Below, piece after piece: positions 44,854 through 54,104 of a stretch of 64,000 nucleotides of DNA (its first letter is position 1; each line of letters starts with the position of its first letter). The DNA lies in assembly GCA_900314825.1 (NCBI GenBank), contig OMWS01000030.1, positions 1 to 64,000 of the forward strand. Reading direction: 5' to 3'. The position numbers were made by a program, and so were the translations under genes. Below the pieces are notes generated by a model. It did no database searches, was not told where the DNA came from, and saw only the letters and a list, made by a program, of their open reading frames with translations. The DNA is from an uncultured Veillonellaceae bacterium (GTDB lineage Bacteria; Bacillota; Negativicutes; Selenomonadales; Selenomonadaceae).

Positions 44854-45226
44854 GGCTGTTGCATTTACGGAAACATTTTATAAGAATGCTGACCGTAACG
44901 ATTACGGCAGGCTCTCCCTCTGGGAAAAGCAGACTCTTAGCGCTTTAGCGCTTAGAGGTCGCTTTATCCTTTAGGTAGAGCTGGCGCGCGCAGCGCGACT
45001 GAGAGGGTACAAGGGTGCGATCTGTTCCAAATACAAAGAAGCCTCCAAAGCATCACGTTTGAACTCAAACGACTCGATGCTTTGAAAGGCTTCTTCTTTT
45101 TGTTTTGCTATCGCATCCTTGTACCCTCTCCACCGCTTCGCGGTCCCCCTCTCCCACAGGGAGAGGCTGCTGTAGGTGTTACGAACGGCAGTCTTATGAA
45201 ACCGTTCCAGTAAATGCAACAGCCCC
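44854..45226. repeat. Family B composite palindrome, complete, with module D
   Basis: The most complete family B copy. Outer arms ggctgttgcatttac (44854-44868) and gtaaatgcaacagcc (45209-45224); next arms gcaggctctccctctggg... and ...agggagaggctgctg; module D at 44927-44970 (aagcagactcttagcgcttt...gtcgcttta); inner stem cctccaaagcat (45042-45053) with atgctttgaaagg (45077-45089). It exactly fills the gap between two convergent genes. Confidence 0.85.
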
Positions 45227-45227
45227 T

Positions 45228-45491
45228 TCAATCTTTGTAGTGACCACGGCAAGCATAGACCAAAACGTTTTTATCGGCATCTTCAGAATAAATCAGACGG
45301 TTCATGTCATCGATCCTCCGGCTCCACGCTGGAAGATGACGTAACGGCTCCGGCTTTCCTTTGCCTTTGCTGAGACCGTTCCGACGGATGTCCTTGATGA
45401 GATCATTGATGCGTTTGAGCGTCTTCTTGTCTTCTGTCTGCCACGCAAGGTATTCTTCCCATGCGGTCGGCGTCCAGATGATGTTAGGCAT
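45228..45491 (-). CDS. yoeB: YoeB/Txe-family mRNA interferase toxin, second copy
   Basis: 87 residues, paralogue of 7657-7923: WEEYLAWQTEDKKTLKRIND, GKGKPEPLRHLPAWSRRIDD, and GHYKD at the catalytic end. It overlaps its antitoxin gene by 8 nt. The stop lies at the edge of the family B element. Confidence 0.9.
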   Translation of the reverse strand: MPNIIWTPTAWEEYLAWQTEDKKTLKRINDLIKDIRRNGLSKGKGKPEPLRHLPAWSRRIDDMNRLIYSEDADKNVLVYACRGHYKD

Positions 45492-45759
45492 CGGCTTCCT
45501 CCAGCAGTTCATGCGGCTCTGCGAGGCCGGCTTCGTATTCCGCGAAACTCTTCTCCAACTTCTCGAGATAAGCGCGGTTCGCCGCTTCTTTCGTGTCAAT
45601 CGTGAAAAGCGCTGGCGGGATGGCGCGGTTGCGCACGATGGTCTTCAGCAGCATGGAGACGGCGGTCGAGGTGGACAGGCCGAGCTGCGAGAGGATGTTC
45701 TCGGATTCTTTCTTGAGGTCCGCATCGATACGGATGCTCAGTGATTTCGTTGCAGCCAT
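45484..45759 (-). CDS. relB: RelB/DinJ-family antitoxin, second copy
   Basis: 91 residues, beginning MAATKSLSIRIDADLKKESE like the paralogue at 7379. The ATG at 45759 with gaaggga about 10 nt upstream is preferred; an in-frame GTG lies 9 nt earlier. It probably represses the promoter at 45786-45814. Confidence 0.85.
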   Translation of the reverse strand: MAATKSLSIRIDADLKKESENILSQLGLSTSTAVSMLLKTIVRNRAIPPALFTIDTKEAANRAYLEKLEKSFAEYEAGLAEPHELLEEADA

Positions 45760-45785
45760 GAGGAACACTCCCTTCTTTTTCTTCT

Positions 45786-45814
45786 ATTATACTGCAAATG
45801 ATGGTATTTGTATA
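45786..45814 (-). promoter_or_regulatory. Promoter/operator of the second RelB/YoeB pair
   Basis: Minus-strand TATACA (45809-45814), 17 bp, TATAAT (45786-45791). Same -35 and spacing as the first pair, with a shared ATATACAAA core. Confidence 0.55.
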
Positions 45815-45997
45815 TGCAGATGCAGAAAATGAAAATTATGATTTCTTTTCACCGCAAGCAGGAAATCCGTCCCTTTCATCGAATTATTACAACAGATATC
45901 CCGCGACCGGCGAGGGGGGAGCCGGTCACGGGGCTGACGGACGCGCAAAAGGGGTACGGAGTCCAATCGATAATGTGTAGGAAGAAAGGGATGTACG

Positions 45998-47719
45998 ATG
46001 AATTTTTTGGATGACATGAAAGTCTCCGCGAAGCTGTTCCTGCTCGGCGTGATCGCCGTCGTGGGCATGCTTTGCGTGAGCGTCGCCGGGTACTTTGGCA
46101 TGCAGACGGCGAAGGAAGACATCAATACGATGTATGAGTCCTCGGTGCAGGGCATCGATGATACGGGCACGGCGCTCGCGGGCATGCGCTACGCGCAGGG
46201 CATGGCCGTCACCATGACGACGTGCCGCGATGACAATGCGCGCCTGCAGGACCTCAAGAGCAAGTACGAGACGGGCGTGAAGATGGTCGATGACGCGATC
46301 GCGGACTACGACGCGATCCCCCTCGACGACGCCGAGAGCGATGCGCTCATGGAGACGGTCAAGGCGAACTGGAAGGTTTTCCACGCGACGCTCGACAAGA
46401 CGGCGGAGCTCTGCCTCCAGGGCAAGTTCGACGAAGGCCTTGCGAATTATTCCGCCGTCGGCGCGAAGCAGGGCGGCGAGATGGGCAAGAACCTCATGGC
46501 GCTGACGAAACTGCAGCATGACCAGGCGGTCGCGCTGAAAGCAAAGACGGACAGCGAGACGGCGGCGACGACGCGCAACATCGTCATCATGTGCATCGTC
46601 ATCCTCGCCATCCTCATCGCGGCCTGCCTCATCACGGCGAAGAAGATCACGGAGCCTTTAGGCCGCGTCGTCGCCGGCTGCAGCCGCATGAAAGACGGCG
46701 ATTTCCGCGAGACGGGCTATCATACGGAGCGCGCCGACGAATTCGGCGAGCTCATCCGCGGCTTCTCTGCGATGCGCACGACGGTCGCGCAGCTCATGAA
46801 GCAGACGAATGACACGGCGCAGCAGCTCGCGGCAGCGTCGGAAGAGCTCACGGCGAGCGCGCACCAGAGCGCGCAGGCCTCGGAGCAGGTGGCGAACAGC
46901 GTCACGGCCGCGGCACAGGCGTCGGCAGAGCAGCAGCAGTACATCGGCGAGTCCGAGGATAGCGTGCAGGAGACCGTCGGGTCGCTCGGCCGCCTGAATA
47001 CGTCGGCGGACGAAGTCGAGAGCAACGCGAAGGCGGCGCACGAGCGCGCCGTCACGGGCGGACAGAACGTGAAATCGGCTGTCGAAAACATCCAGAGCGT
47101 CGCGACGATCGTGAACAGCAGCGCGCAGACGGTCGACAAGCTCGGCAAGAGCTCGCAGGAGATCGGCTCCATCGTCGAGACGATCGCAGGCATCGCCGAG
47201 CAGACGAACCTCCTCGCGCTGAACGCGGCCATCGAGGCCGCCCGCGCGGGCGAGCATGGCCGCGGCTTCGCCGTCGTCGCCGACGAAGTGCGCAAGCTCG
47301 CCGAGGCCAGCCAGGATGCCGCGCAGCAGATCACGCAGCTCATCACGGGCATCCAGAAAGACACGAATGACGCCGTCGCCTCCATGCAGTCCGGCAGCGA
47401 GGCTGTGAAGAGCGGCTCGGCCGCCGTCGCCGAGCTCCAGACGACGTTCAAGGAGATCGAAGACGCTGTCGCGCACGTGGCCGATCGCGCGAATACGATG
47501 GTCGGCGAAATCCGCCACGTCGGCACGCAGACAGATACCGTGCAGGAAAAGACGCAGCAGATCGCCGGCAACGGCGGCAAGGTCGTCAGCGAGATGGAAG
47601 GCGTCTCGGCGGCGTCCGAGCAGCAGAGCGCGTCGGCCAACGAGATCGCGCGCGCCTCGGAATCCCTCGCCCAGCTCGCGACGAACCTCTCCGAGTCGCT
47701 GCACAAGTTCCAGTATTAA
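45998..47719 (+). CDS. Methyl-accepting chemotaxis protein
   Basis: A 573-residue inner-membrane chemoreceptor. Membrane helix 1 (about 10-32), a periplasmic four-helix-bundle sensor (about 33-190), membrane helix 2 ([19 protein letters not shown]), a HAMP domain (about 210-262) and a long signalling coiled coil follow. The conserved hairpin tip is [20 protein letters not shown]. The Gln/Glu-rich flanks would be methylation sites. The C-terminus lacks the NWETF-type tether. The upstream region holds a gaccggc/gccggtc hairpin (45911-45934) and an ATCGATAA that weakly resembles a sigma-28 -10. Implies motility or a chemosensory system. Confidence 0.93.
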   Translation: MNFLDDMKVSAKLFLLGVIAVVGMLCVSVAGYFGMQTAKEDINTMYESSVQGIDDTGTALAGMRYAQGMAVTMTTCRDDNARLQDLKSKYETGVKMVDDAIADYDAIPLDDAESDALMETVKANWKVFHATLDKTAELCLQGKFDEGLANYSAVGAKQGGEMGKNLMALTKLQHDQAVALKAKTDSETAATTRNIVIMCIVILAILIAACLITAKKITEPLGRVVAGCSRMKDGDFRETGYHTERADEFGELIRGFSAMRTTVAQLMKQTNDTAQQLAAASEELTASAHQSAQASEQVANSVTAAAQASAEQQQYIGESEDSVQETVGSLGRLNTSADEVESNAKAAHERAVTGGQNVKSAVENIQSVATIVNSSAQTVDKLGKSSQEIGSIVETIAGIAEQTNLLALNAAIEAARAGEHGRGFAVVADEVRKLAEASQDAAQQITQLITGIQKDTNDAVASMQSGSEAVKSGSAAVAELQTTFKEIEDAVAHVADRANTMVGEIRHVGTQTDTVQEKTQQIAGNGGKVVSEMEGVSAASEQQSASANEIARASESLAQLATNLSESLHKFQY

Positions 47720-47739
47720 CCTCATCCGAAACCTTGGAA

Positions 47740-47957
47740 AAATGAAATGGGACTGTTGCAGTTCCATACGTTCTAAGCCTCCCCCCTTGGGGGAGGTGCC
47801 CCGAAGGGGCGGAGAGGGTAACGCCGTAACGAAATTCAACGATTCTGTCGATAGAATCATGAATCTCCAAACGACGCTACCCTCTCAGTCGCCCTTCGGG
47901 CGCCAGCTCCCCCAGAGGGGGAACCTTAAGAACGTAGCTGCAACAGCCCCATTTTTT
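47740..47957. repeat. Family A repeat nested in a terminator-like stem
   Basis: The outer arms aaaatgaaatgggactgttg (47740-47759) and ctgcaacagccccatttttt (47938-47957) form a terminator-like stem. Inside it sits a complete family A copy (gcctccccccttgggggagg ... ctcccccagagggggaacc). It lies between convergent genes. Confidence 0.8.
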
Positions 47958-47975
47958 GTACCCAGGAAAGCACGA

Positions 47976-49202
47976 TCAGAGCGCGACGATGCGGCAGGCG
48001 TGGCTTCCCTTGGCGTCCGCATTTTCGCGCGGCAGATCGCGGGCGGCTTTGCCTTCGTATTTTTTCAAGAGTTCGTGTACGCCTTCCATGACGGTGGCCA
48101 CGGGGATGTGCTTCATGCACGCCATATGATCCGCGCCCTTCTTCGGGCAGTCGTGGATACCGCAAGGGTGGCACGGCTCCGGCGTCTTGTAAAGGATGGC
48201 GCGCGCGTCGTAGGGGTAGAACGTCGGCACGGGGCTCGCGCCGAACATCGTGACGACGGGGACGTTTTGCGAGACGCCGATGTGCATGGGGCCGGAATCC
48301 GTCGTCAGCAGTACGGCGCAGCGCGCGAAGAGGCCGGCGAGGACGGCAAGCGAGACCTTGCCCGTGAAGACGTGGCAATGCGGGCTGCCGTTTTCTTTCA
48401 TTTGTGCAAGACAAGCGTCGACGATCGGCACGTCCGTCGGCCCGCCGAAGAATGCGACGGCATAGCCTTCCTTGATGAACGTATCCGCGCACTGCGCGAA
48501 ATACGTGTCGATCCACCGCTTCGTCGCCCAGCTCGCACCGATATTGAAAGCGATGACGGGGCGGGCGGCGACGCTGTTCGTTGTTGTGCTGCTGGTATCA
48601 ACGTCCGTGGCCGCGTTGCGTTCCGTTGTCTTGGTGGCCTTCGCTGTCTCATCGAGCATCTGCTGCCAAATACGAGCGGCTTCCTGCTCCGCGGCGTCTG
48701 GAATTTTCATCTCCAGCCCGCGGTCGTCAATGGTCTTCAGATTCAATGCTTTCTGCAACATTTCGAGATGCACCGTGACCTGATGCTTTGTCGCGAGTTC
48801 CTTCGGCGTGTCGGCCATGGCGAGGTTCGGATATTTCTTGGTATAAAAAATTCCAAAACCCGGCTGCGCGTAGCCGATGCGTTTTTTTGCGCCACAAAAC
48901 GCCGTGATGGCCGAGCAGCGTTCGTTGCGGTGCAGATTCATGACGAGGTCGAATTTTCGCGACCGCAGGCGGCGAATAAAACGGACCAGCGCACCGAAAC
49001 TTTTATCGCGCCCATGCTTGTCGATCGTCAGGCATTCGTCGATGCAGGGATTTTCGCGGACCAAGTCGGCAAGGCTCTTGTCCGTGAGGAGCGTGATTTT
49101 CGCGTCCGGAAAATTCGTCCGCAGCGTGCGGAGGGCAGGCGTGATTAATAAAAGGTCGCCGATGTGCATCGTGTTGATGACCAATATGGTTTTGTAGGTC
49201 AA
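47976..49202 (-). CDS. ADP-heptose--LPS heptosyltransferase family protein (GT9), WaaF-like
   Basis: About 408 residues of glycosyltransferase family 9. The N-terminal TILVINTMHIGDLLLITPAL, the donor-domain IAFNIGASWATKRWIDTYFA, and LLTTDSGPMHIGVSQNVPVV with FGASPVPTFYP are typical. A Thr/Ala-rich stretch (about 185-215) lies between the two Rossmann halves. It adds heptose to the LPS inner core. The start is TTG at 49202 with aaaggaa 9 nt upstream, which places the conserved strand at residue 5. The C-terminus keeps a Cys-rich loop (CHPCGIHDCPKKGADHMAC). Confidence 0.88.
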   Translation of the reverse strand: MTYKTILVINTMHIGDLLLITPALRTLRTNFPDAKITLLTDKSLADLVRENPCIDECLTIDKHGRDKSFGALVRFIRRLRSRKFDLVMNLHRNERCSAITAFCGAKKRIGYAQPGFGIFYTKKYPNLAMADTPKELATKHQVTVHLEMLQKALNLKTIDDRGLEMKIPDAAEQEAARIWQQMLDETAKATKTTERNAATDVDTSSTTTNSVAARPVIAFNIGASWATKRWIDTYFAQCADTFIKEGYAVAFFGGPTDVPIVDACLAQMKENGSPHCHVFTGKVSLAVLAGLFARCAVLLTTDSGPMHIGVSQNVPVVTMFGASPVPTFYPYDARAILYKTPEPCHPCGIHDCPKKGADHMACMKHIPVATVMEGVHELLKKYEGKAARDLPRENADAKGSHACRIVAL

Positions 49203-49255
49203 AGGAAACGTTCCTTTCTTCTTGCAAAGTTTGTTCTGTTGCGAAAGTAGCAACC

Positions 49256-49493
49256 ACAGCAGCCTTCCCCTCAGGGGAAGGGGGACCGCGAAGCGGTGGA
49301 AAGGGTCCCCTGCATGTTTTATGTTTTCGTAGGGCATAACTCTTCGCGGGTGCGCGCATGAAAAGTTACGGTTGCCTGCGCGCACCGGCGACATCAAACG
49401 ATCTGCGAATTCAAAGGCCGTGCAAGCGACCCTCTCCTGGCGCTGCGCTTCGCTCCGCGCCTGTCCTCTCCCTGAGGGAGAGGCTGCTGGATT
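49256..49493. repeat. Family C composite repeat
   Basis: Left arm cagccttcccctcaggggaa...gcgaagcggtgg, core tcgtagggcataactcttcg to gcgcaccggcgacatcaaac, right arm ctctccctgagggagaggct. No module D in this copy. Confidence 0.75.
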
Positions 49494-49536
49494 TGAGACG
49501 TTCGGTAGTGGTTCGTTACTGTTTGTGTTTTCAAAC

Positions 49537-51552
49537 TTATTCGCTCAACTTCGTCCCGTGGACCGCCAGCCACCACGACAAGGTTCTCGCCATCGGCAGC
49601 CACTCTCGCATTTTTTCGCGTTCCACCTCGGGATCAAATGGTACATTCACATCCGGCCGCGGCTCCGTCGCGTCGCTATTCACGCTGCCGACGGCTTTGT
49701 CCGTGACCCAAACGTCCGTGTTGAAGCTTGCGGTCTGCGCGCCCTCGGTCATGCTCGGCAGGATGCTGTAGTAGGGGAAGCCCGCGGGTGCGATGAGCTC
49801 GATGAGCGTTGGCAGGATGTTCGTGCAGCCGCCGATGGCATTGGGCGGCAGGATGTCTTTCGTGACGCCGGCGCCGTAGAGGACGAACGGCACGCTGTCG
49901 TGCTCGTACATCGTCGGATGGCGCGAGGGATTCGTGCGGACGGCGTGGTCGCCCGTGATGATGAAGAGGCTGTCCGGGTACGCGGCCTCCGTTTTTTTGA
50001 CGAAGTCCGTCGTCATTTTGTCCATGTACCAGATATGTCCGACCTCGAGCGCGAGCTGGTCGGGATTTTCCACGTCCGGCATGGCGCGCGTCATTTCTTT
50101 TTCGTGACCAAGGTCGAAGCCCAGCGATTCGATGTCGATGGTGTAGGGCGGGTGGTTCGAGACGGTCATGATGACGTGGACCGTCGGCGGCTCGTCCGCG
50201 AGGTGGTCATAGAGGGCGTCGAAAAGCTCATTGTCGTTCGTGCCCCACGTCGTCTGCTTTGGCGCATGAAAATCAGGATAGCCATAAAAATGGTCGAAGC
50301 CCTGCGCGATGGCGAGGCGGTTCATGCCGTCCCACGTCGGCACGCCGCCGTACCAGAAATCAACGGCATAGCCGAGCCGCTGCAGCTGCGGCGCGAGCGC
50401 GGTCGGATAAATTTCCCGGAGGCTCCTCGGCTGGTAATTCACGCGCACATTCATCTCGGAGAGGCCCGTGATGATGCCATTGATCGCGACAGACGTGAAC
50501 GTGCCGTTCGGCATAAAGGCCGCCGACTCGTAGCCATTCGGCGCGGCGGCGAGCGATTTCAGCCCGGGCACGGCGCCGAGGTCCGCGTATTTTGGAAGCT
50601 CCGGCCAGCGCGCCCAGCTCTCGCCGAGGATGATGAAGATGTGGCGCGGCTTTTGGATTTTCGCGCCCTTCGCCGTGCGCTCGAGGTACGGCGTGAGGTC
50701 GTCGCTTTCAAGCGTTTCGTGTCCGGCGGCGCGCTTGGCAAATTCGCGCACGCGCTCTTTTTCCACGCCCGCGATCGTGCCGGCCTTCATGCGTTCCTCC
50801 ATTTCGTGGACGCGGTACATGGCCTGGCCGTCGTCGAGGATGCATTCATTGAGGAAATCATCGCTCGTCACGCCGGCGCTCTCCCAATTCACGCCGCCGC
50901 CATACGTGAACGAGCCGCCGAAGCGGACAAATAAAAAGAAAACGGCGAACGCAGGGAAAAATGCGGCCGCAAAACGCAGCGGATGGTCACGGAACATGCG
51001 CGGCGGGGACATCGTGCGCCACACGAGGATTTTTTTGAGCAGCCACGCCAGCAAGGCGGTCAATAAAATGGCCACGAGCAGCCGCCAGACGAGGCCGTAC
51101 GCTTCGACCATCATCCAGAAGACGGACACAAGGTCGTCATTCGCCCCCGCCATGACTTGGGAATTGAACGTGCAATGGAACTGGCGGTAAAACGGAAACC
51201 GCGCGAGGAACAGCACGGAAAACAAAAATGTTTCGCTCGTGCCAATGACAAGACGCACGCGGTCAAAAAAATACGCGCGGGACGGAAAAATCAGCACGGG
51301 CACGGACGCAAAAAGAAAAACGAGCGCCGCGCACCATCCAGCCGTCTTCAGCGACAGCCGCAGGCCCACGAAATTCGCCAAAACGATTTCATCGATCGCC
51401 GTATCGGCCGCGATAAAGTCCGAGAGCGCGGCCATAAAAATCAGGCGGTACAGGCAAATGAGGATGAGCACGAAAAAGAAGAGGCGTAGGTCACGCTGGA
51501 GGGACGAGAAAAAGGATTCGGTGCGGGAGGGATGGTTCGAATAAATATTCAT
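49537..51552 (-). CDS. Membrane sulfatase-domain protein (LTA synthase / phosphoglycerol transferase-like)
   Basis: 671 residues. About five membrane helices in the first 240 residues are followed by an extracytoplasmic alkaline-phosphatase-fold sulfatase domain. The metal and nucleophile region is IFIILGESWARWPELPKYAD and the second metal site is LFIITGDHAVRTNPSRH. Such proteins transfer phosphoglycerol or phosphoethanolamine to envelope glycans. In a diderm the likely target is periplasmic or LPS glycan. It sits between two heptosyltransferase genes, which supports an LPS-related role. Its start overlaps the upstream gene stop by 4 nt. Confidence 0.85.
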   Translation of the reverse strand: MNIYSNHPSRTESFFSSLQRDLRLFFFVLILICLYRLIFMAALSDFIAADTAIDEIVLANFVGLRLSLKTAGWCAALVFLFASVPVLIFPSRAYFFDRVRLVIGTSETFLFSVLFLARFPFYRQFHCTFNSQVMAGANDDLVSVFWMMVEAYGLVWRLLVAILLTALLAWLLKKILVWRTMSPPRMFRDHPLRFAAAFFPAFAVFFLFVRFGGSFTYGGGVNWESAGVTSDDFLNECILDDGQAMYRVHEMEERMKAGTIAGVEKERVREFAKRAAGHETLESDDLTPYLERTAKGAKIQKPRHIFIILGESWARWPELPKYADLGAVPGLKSLAAAPNGYESAAFMPNGTFTSVAINGIITGLSEMNVRVNYQPRSLREIYPTALAPQLQRLGYAVDFWYGGVPTWDGMNRLAIAQGFDHFYGYPDFHAPKQTTWGTNDNELFDALYDHLADEPPTVHVIMTVSNHPPYTIDIESLGFDLGHEKEMTRAMPDVENPDQLALEVGHIWYMDKMTTDFVKKTEAAYPDSLFIITGDHAVRTNPSRHPTMYEHDSVPFVLYGAGVTKDILPPNAIGGCTNILPTLIELIAPAGFPYYSILPSMTEGAQTASFNTDVWVTDKAVGSVNSDATEPRPDVNVPFDPEVEREKMREWLPMARTLSWWLAVHGTKLSE

Positions 51553-51968
51553 GAGACACTCGTTTCCAGTAGTTTTGGAAAAATAGAATCGCTCGTAATA
51601 CGCCCGTGAATCCTTGAATCCATGACAGCGCGTTCAATGAAAGCACAAACACTCTCGAAATGTGAGCGGACATCACGATTGGAGAAACGGAGAATGCGAA
51701 AGTCTTGTTCTTCCAGATATTTTGTACGATTTTCGTCATGTTGATACGCCGTTGTATCGTTATGTTGTTCGCCGTCCAATTCAATGATGAGATGTGCCTC
51801 ATAACAAACGAAATCGACAATATATATGCCAATAGCCTTCTGGCGCTGAAATTTCCACGGGCAGGTGCGGAGGTAATCATACCACAGATGCCGCTCGTCC
51901 GGCGTCATGGAACGTCGCAAGGTTTTTGCACGACGTTGGGCAATGGGGCGATAAGAACGGGTGTTCAT
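51549..51968 (-). CDS. DUF559 family endonuclease-like protein
   Basis: A 139-residue protein of the DUF559 (Vsr-like fold) group: LRRSMTPDERHLWYDYLRTC, FVCYEAHLIIELDGEQHN and the C-terminal DFRILRFSNRDV. The acidic residues of the nuclease site (D, E-x-D) are present. The role is unknown; these genes are often horizontally spread. It overlaps the sulfatase gene (ATGA), so translation is coupled. GC content is lower than in its neighbours. Confidence 0.85.
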   Translation of the reverse strand: MNTRSYRPIAQRRAKTLRRSMTPDERHLWYDYLRTCPWKFQRQKAIGIYIVDFVCYEAHLIIELDGEQHNDTTAYQHDENRTKYLEEQDFRILRFSNRDVRSHFESVCAFIERAVMDSRIHGRITSDSIFPKLLETSVS

Positions 51969-51989
51969 GACGAATACCTTCTTTTGTTG

Positions 51990-52235
51990 TTCTATTGCGA
52001 ACGTAACATATCTAGCAGCCTCTCCCTTTGGGAGAGGGGGACCGCGTCAGCGGTGGAGAGGGTACAAGGGTGCGATAGCCAATCAATCCATTGATATACT
52101 TCGAAGCATCTCGTAGTGCGAACTGCTCCGAAATTACGAGAATCCCATTTGCTATCGCACCAAAGTACCCTTTCCACCGCTTCGCGGTCCCCCCTTCCCC
52201 TGAGGGGAAGGCTGCTGCATTCGCGAGGTTCGGCA
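51990..52235. repeat. Family B composite palindrome
   Basis: Left arm cagcctctccctttgggaga...gtcagcggtgg; centre ttcgaagcatctcgtagtgc...ttacgaga with a different inner stem; right arm ccaccgcttcgcggtccccc...gaggggaaggctgctg. Fills the gap; no gene seen. Confidence 0.75.
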
Positions 52236-52276
52236 ACGGGACAAACAAATTCATTGAACCAACTTTCATTGTTAAA

Positions 52277-53326
52277 TTACCGCAGGATTTTCTCCAACTC
52301 TCCCCACGCCTCTTCCGCCGAGATCGCGCCGAGGCAGTCGAGGTTTTTCGGGCAGGCTCTTTCGAAGCAGCGGACGCAGGGGCGGCCCGCGAGCAGCAGG
52401 CGGCCGGTCGGGCCGTAGGGGCCGGTGCGCTCGGGGATCGTCGGGCCCATGAGCATGAGCGTCGGGGCCGAAAGGGCGATGGCGAGGTGGCAGATGCCGG
52501 TGTCAGGGCCGATGACGGCACTTGCGTGCTGGAACGTGGCGGCGAGCTCGGGGAACGAGAGTTTGCCGACGAGGTCGACGGGCGGGATATCCATGAGGCT
52601 TGCCACTTTTGTAGCGCGCCCCTCGTCTACCGGACCGCCGCCGACGAGCACGGGGATGAGCTCGTGGTCGTACAAAATATCCGCGAAGGCGGCCATGTTT
52701 TCTTCCGGCCAGCGTTTCGTCGGCCAGTTCGCGCCGACGGCGATCGTGACGTAGGGATTCTTCATATCGGCGCCGGCCTGGCGGAAGCGGGCGGCGGCAC
52801 CTGCGACGTGCTCCGCCTTCACCGCGAGGGGGAAGTGCACGGCGCTGCCGTCCGGCGCATCCGGCACGTCCACGCCGAGCGAGCGCACGACGTCGAGGTA
52901 GCGCTCGATGACGTGCGCCTGTGCGTGCGGCCCGATGACGGGGCGGGAAATGTGCTGCGAGCCCTCGCGCATGTCGACGGGGCCGAGCTTGCAGCCGTTC
53001 GGCGCTTCGGCGAGCCAGGCGATGGCGGCGGACTTGAAGAGGCCTTGGAGGTCGAGCACGAGGTCGTAGCGCCGCTGGCGAATGGCGCGTTTCAGCGGCC
53101 CATAGTTTTTCAGAATGCCGCCGAGCGAGCGAAACGCCTGTTTTTCGAACACGATGATGTCGTCGACGCACGGATCCATCGCGACGATGTCACGGGACAC
53201 GGGCTCGACGACCCACGTGATGTGGCACTCCGGCCACTTGTTTTTCAGCTCATAGCTCACGGGCAGCGCATGCACGACATCGCCGATGGAGCTCAATTTG
53301 ATGATGAGGATGTTCTTCGGGTTCAT
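52277..53326 (-). CDS. LPS heptosyltransferase I-like protein (GT9), WaaC-like
   Basis: 349 residues of glycosyltransferase family 9. NILIIKLSSIGDVVHALPVS is the characteristic WaaC-type start; donor-binding VTIAVGANWPTKRWPEENMA, ASAVIGPDTGICHLAIALSA and MGPTIPERTGPYGP follow. It would add the first heptose to Kdo in the LPS core. With 47976-49202 and rfaE2 it forms a loose heptose cluster, each gene separated by a palindromic repeat. ggaaggaacaacgg precedes the ATG. Confidence 0.9.
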   Translation of the reverse strand: MNPKNILIIKLSSIGDVVHALPVSYELKNKWPECHITWVVEPVSRDIVAMDPCVDDIIVFEKQAFRSLGGILKNYGPLKRAIRQRRYDLVLDLQGLFKSAAIAWLAEAPNGCKLGPVDMREGSQHISRPVIGPHAQAHVIERYLDVVRSLGVDVPDAPDGSAVHFPLAVKAEHVAGAAARFRQAGADMKNPYVTIAVGANWPTKRWPEENMAAFADILYDHELIPVLVGGGPVDEGRATKVASLMDIPPVDLVGKLSFPELAATFQHASAVIGPDTGICHLAIALSAPTLMLMGPTIPERTGPYGPTGRLLLAGRPCVRCFERACPKNLDCLGAISAEEAWGELEKILR

Positions 53327-53358
53327 CCGTTGTTCCTTCCTATGAAAATACAGGAAAC

Positions 53359-53515
53359 TGCAGCCTTCCCATCAGGGGAAGGGGGACCGCGAAGCGGTGG
53401 ATAAGCAGACACACGGCGCTTCAGCGCCGATGGGGTCGCTTATGCCGCTTGCGGCTAAGGGTCCCCTGCACGGCAGAGGAACTCGTATGTTATAACACCT
53501 CGCGGGTGCGCGTAC
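53359..53515. repeat. Truncated family C repeat with module D
   Basis: Left arm cagccttcccatcaggggaa...gcgaagcggtgg, module D at 53400-53444 and the first half of the core (cctcgcgggtgcgcgtacgc). It stops 3 bp before the rfaE2 stop codon, and the right half is missing. Confidence 0.7.
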
Positions 53516-53518
53516 GCA

Positions 53519-54001
53519 TCAATGTTTGATGATGAACGCTTCTTGTTGGATTTTTTCGATGACGTTGGTCGTCGATCTTCCAGCGACGAGGTCGACGAAC
53601 TCCACGCGGCCGCCGTACGATTGCACGATTTTCGCCTCGGGGAGCGTGTCGAGCGTGTAGTCGCCGCCTTTGACGTAGACGTCGGGGCGGACTTTTGCGA
53701 TGATCGCTTCCGCCGTCTTCTCGCCGAACAGCACGACGACGTCGACGGATTTCAGCGCGCCGACGACTTCCGCGCGGTCGAGCTCCGAATTGATGGGGCG
53801 CGTCGGTCCTTTGTTCTCGCGCACGGACGCGTCGGTATTGAGCCCGAGCACGAGCACGTCGCCAAAGGATTTCGCCTTCGTGAGATAGCGCACATGGCCG
53901 GCGTGCAGGATGTCGAAGCAGCCGTTCGTGAAGACGATCGTCTTGCCGCCCGCGCGCAGGATGTCGCAGAAGGCGGCGATATCTTTTTGAGGAATGAGCA
54001 T
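53519..54001 (-). CDS. rfaE2: D-glycero-beta-D-manno-heptose 1-phosphate adenylyltransferase
   Basis: A 160-residue nucleotidyltransferase equal to the C-terminal half of HldE. It forms ADP-D-glycero-D-manno-heptose from heptose-1-phosphate and ATP. IVFTNGCFDILHAGHVRYLT has the HxGH motif, and VKGGDYTLDTLPEAKIV and GRSTTNVIEKI complete the domain. The kinase half and gmhA are not in the window. aaaggaattttttc precedes the ATG. Confidence 0.95.
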   Translation of the reverse strand: MLIPQKDIAAFCDILRAGGKTIVFTNGCFDILHAGHVRYLTKAKSFGDVLVLGLNTDASVRENKGPTRPINSELDRAEVVGALKSVDVVVLFGEKTAEAIIAKVRPDVYVKGGDYTLDTLPEAKIVQSYGGRVEFVDLVAGRSTTNVIEKIQQEAFIIKH

Positions 54002-54104
54002 GAAAAAATTCCTTTCGTGACTTCAAAATTTGCTCTCATTATACCATTTTTTTTCGTACGGCGATATGGCGACAGGAAAAAAGGGGGCAGTTCCTAGAAG
54101 GATT

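Noticed and set aside
45946..45973. Sigma-28 promoter before the chemotaxis receptor
   Set aside because: Only ATCGATAA matches loosely and the -35 (CAAA) is weak; not enough to call.
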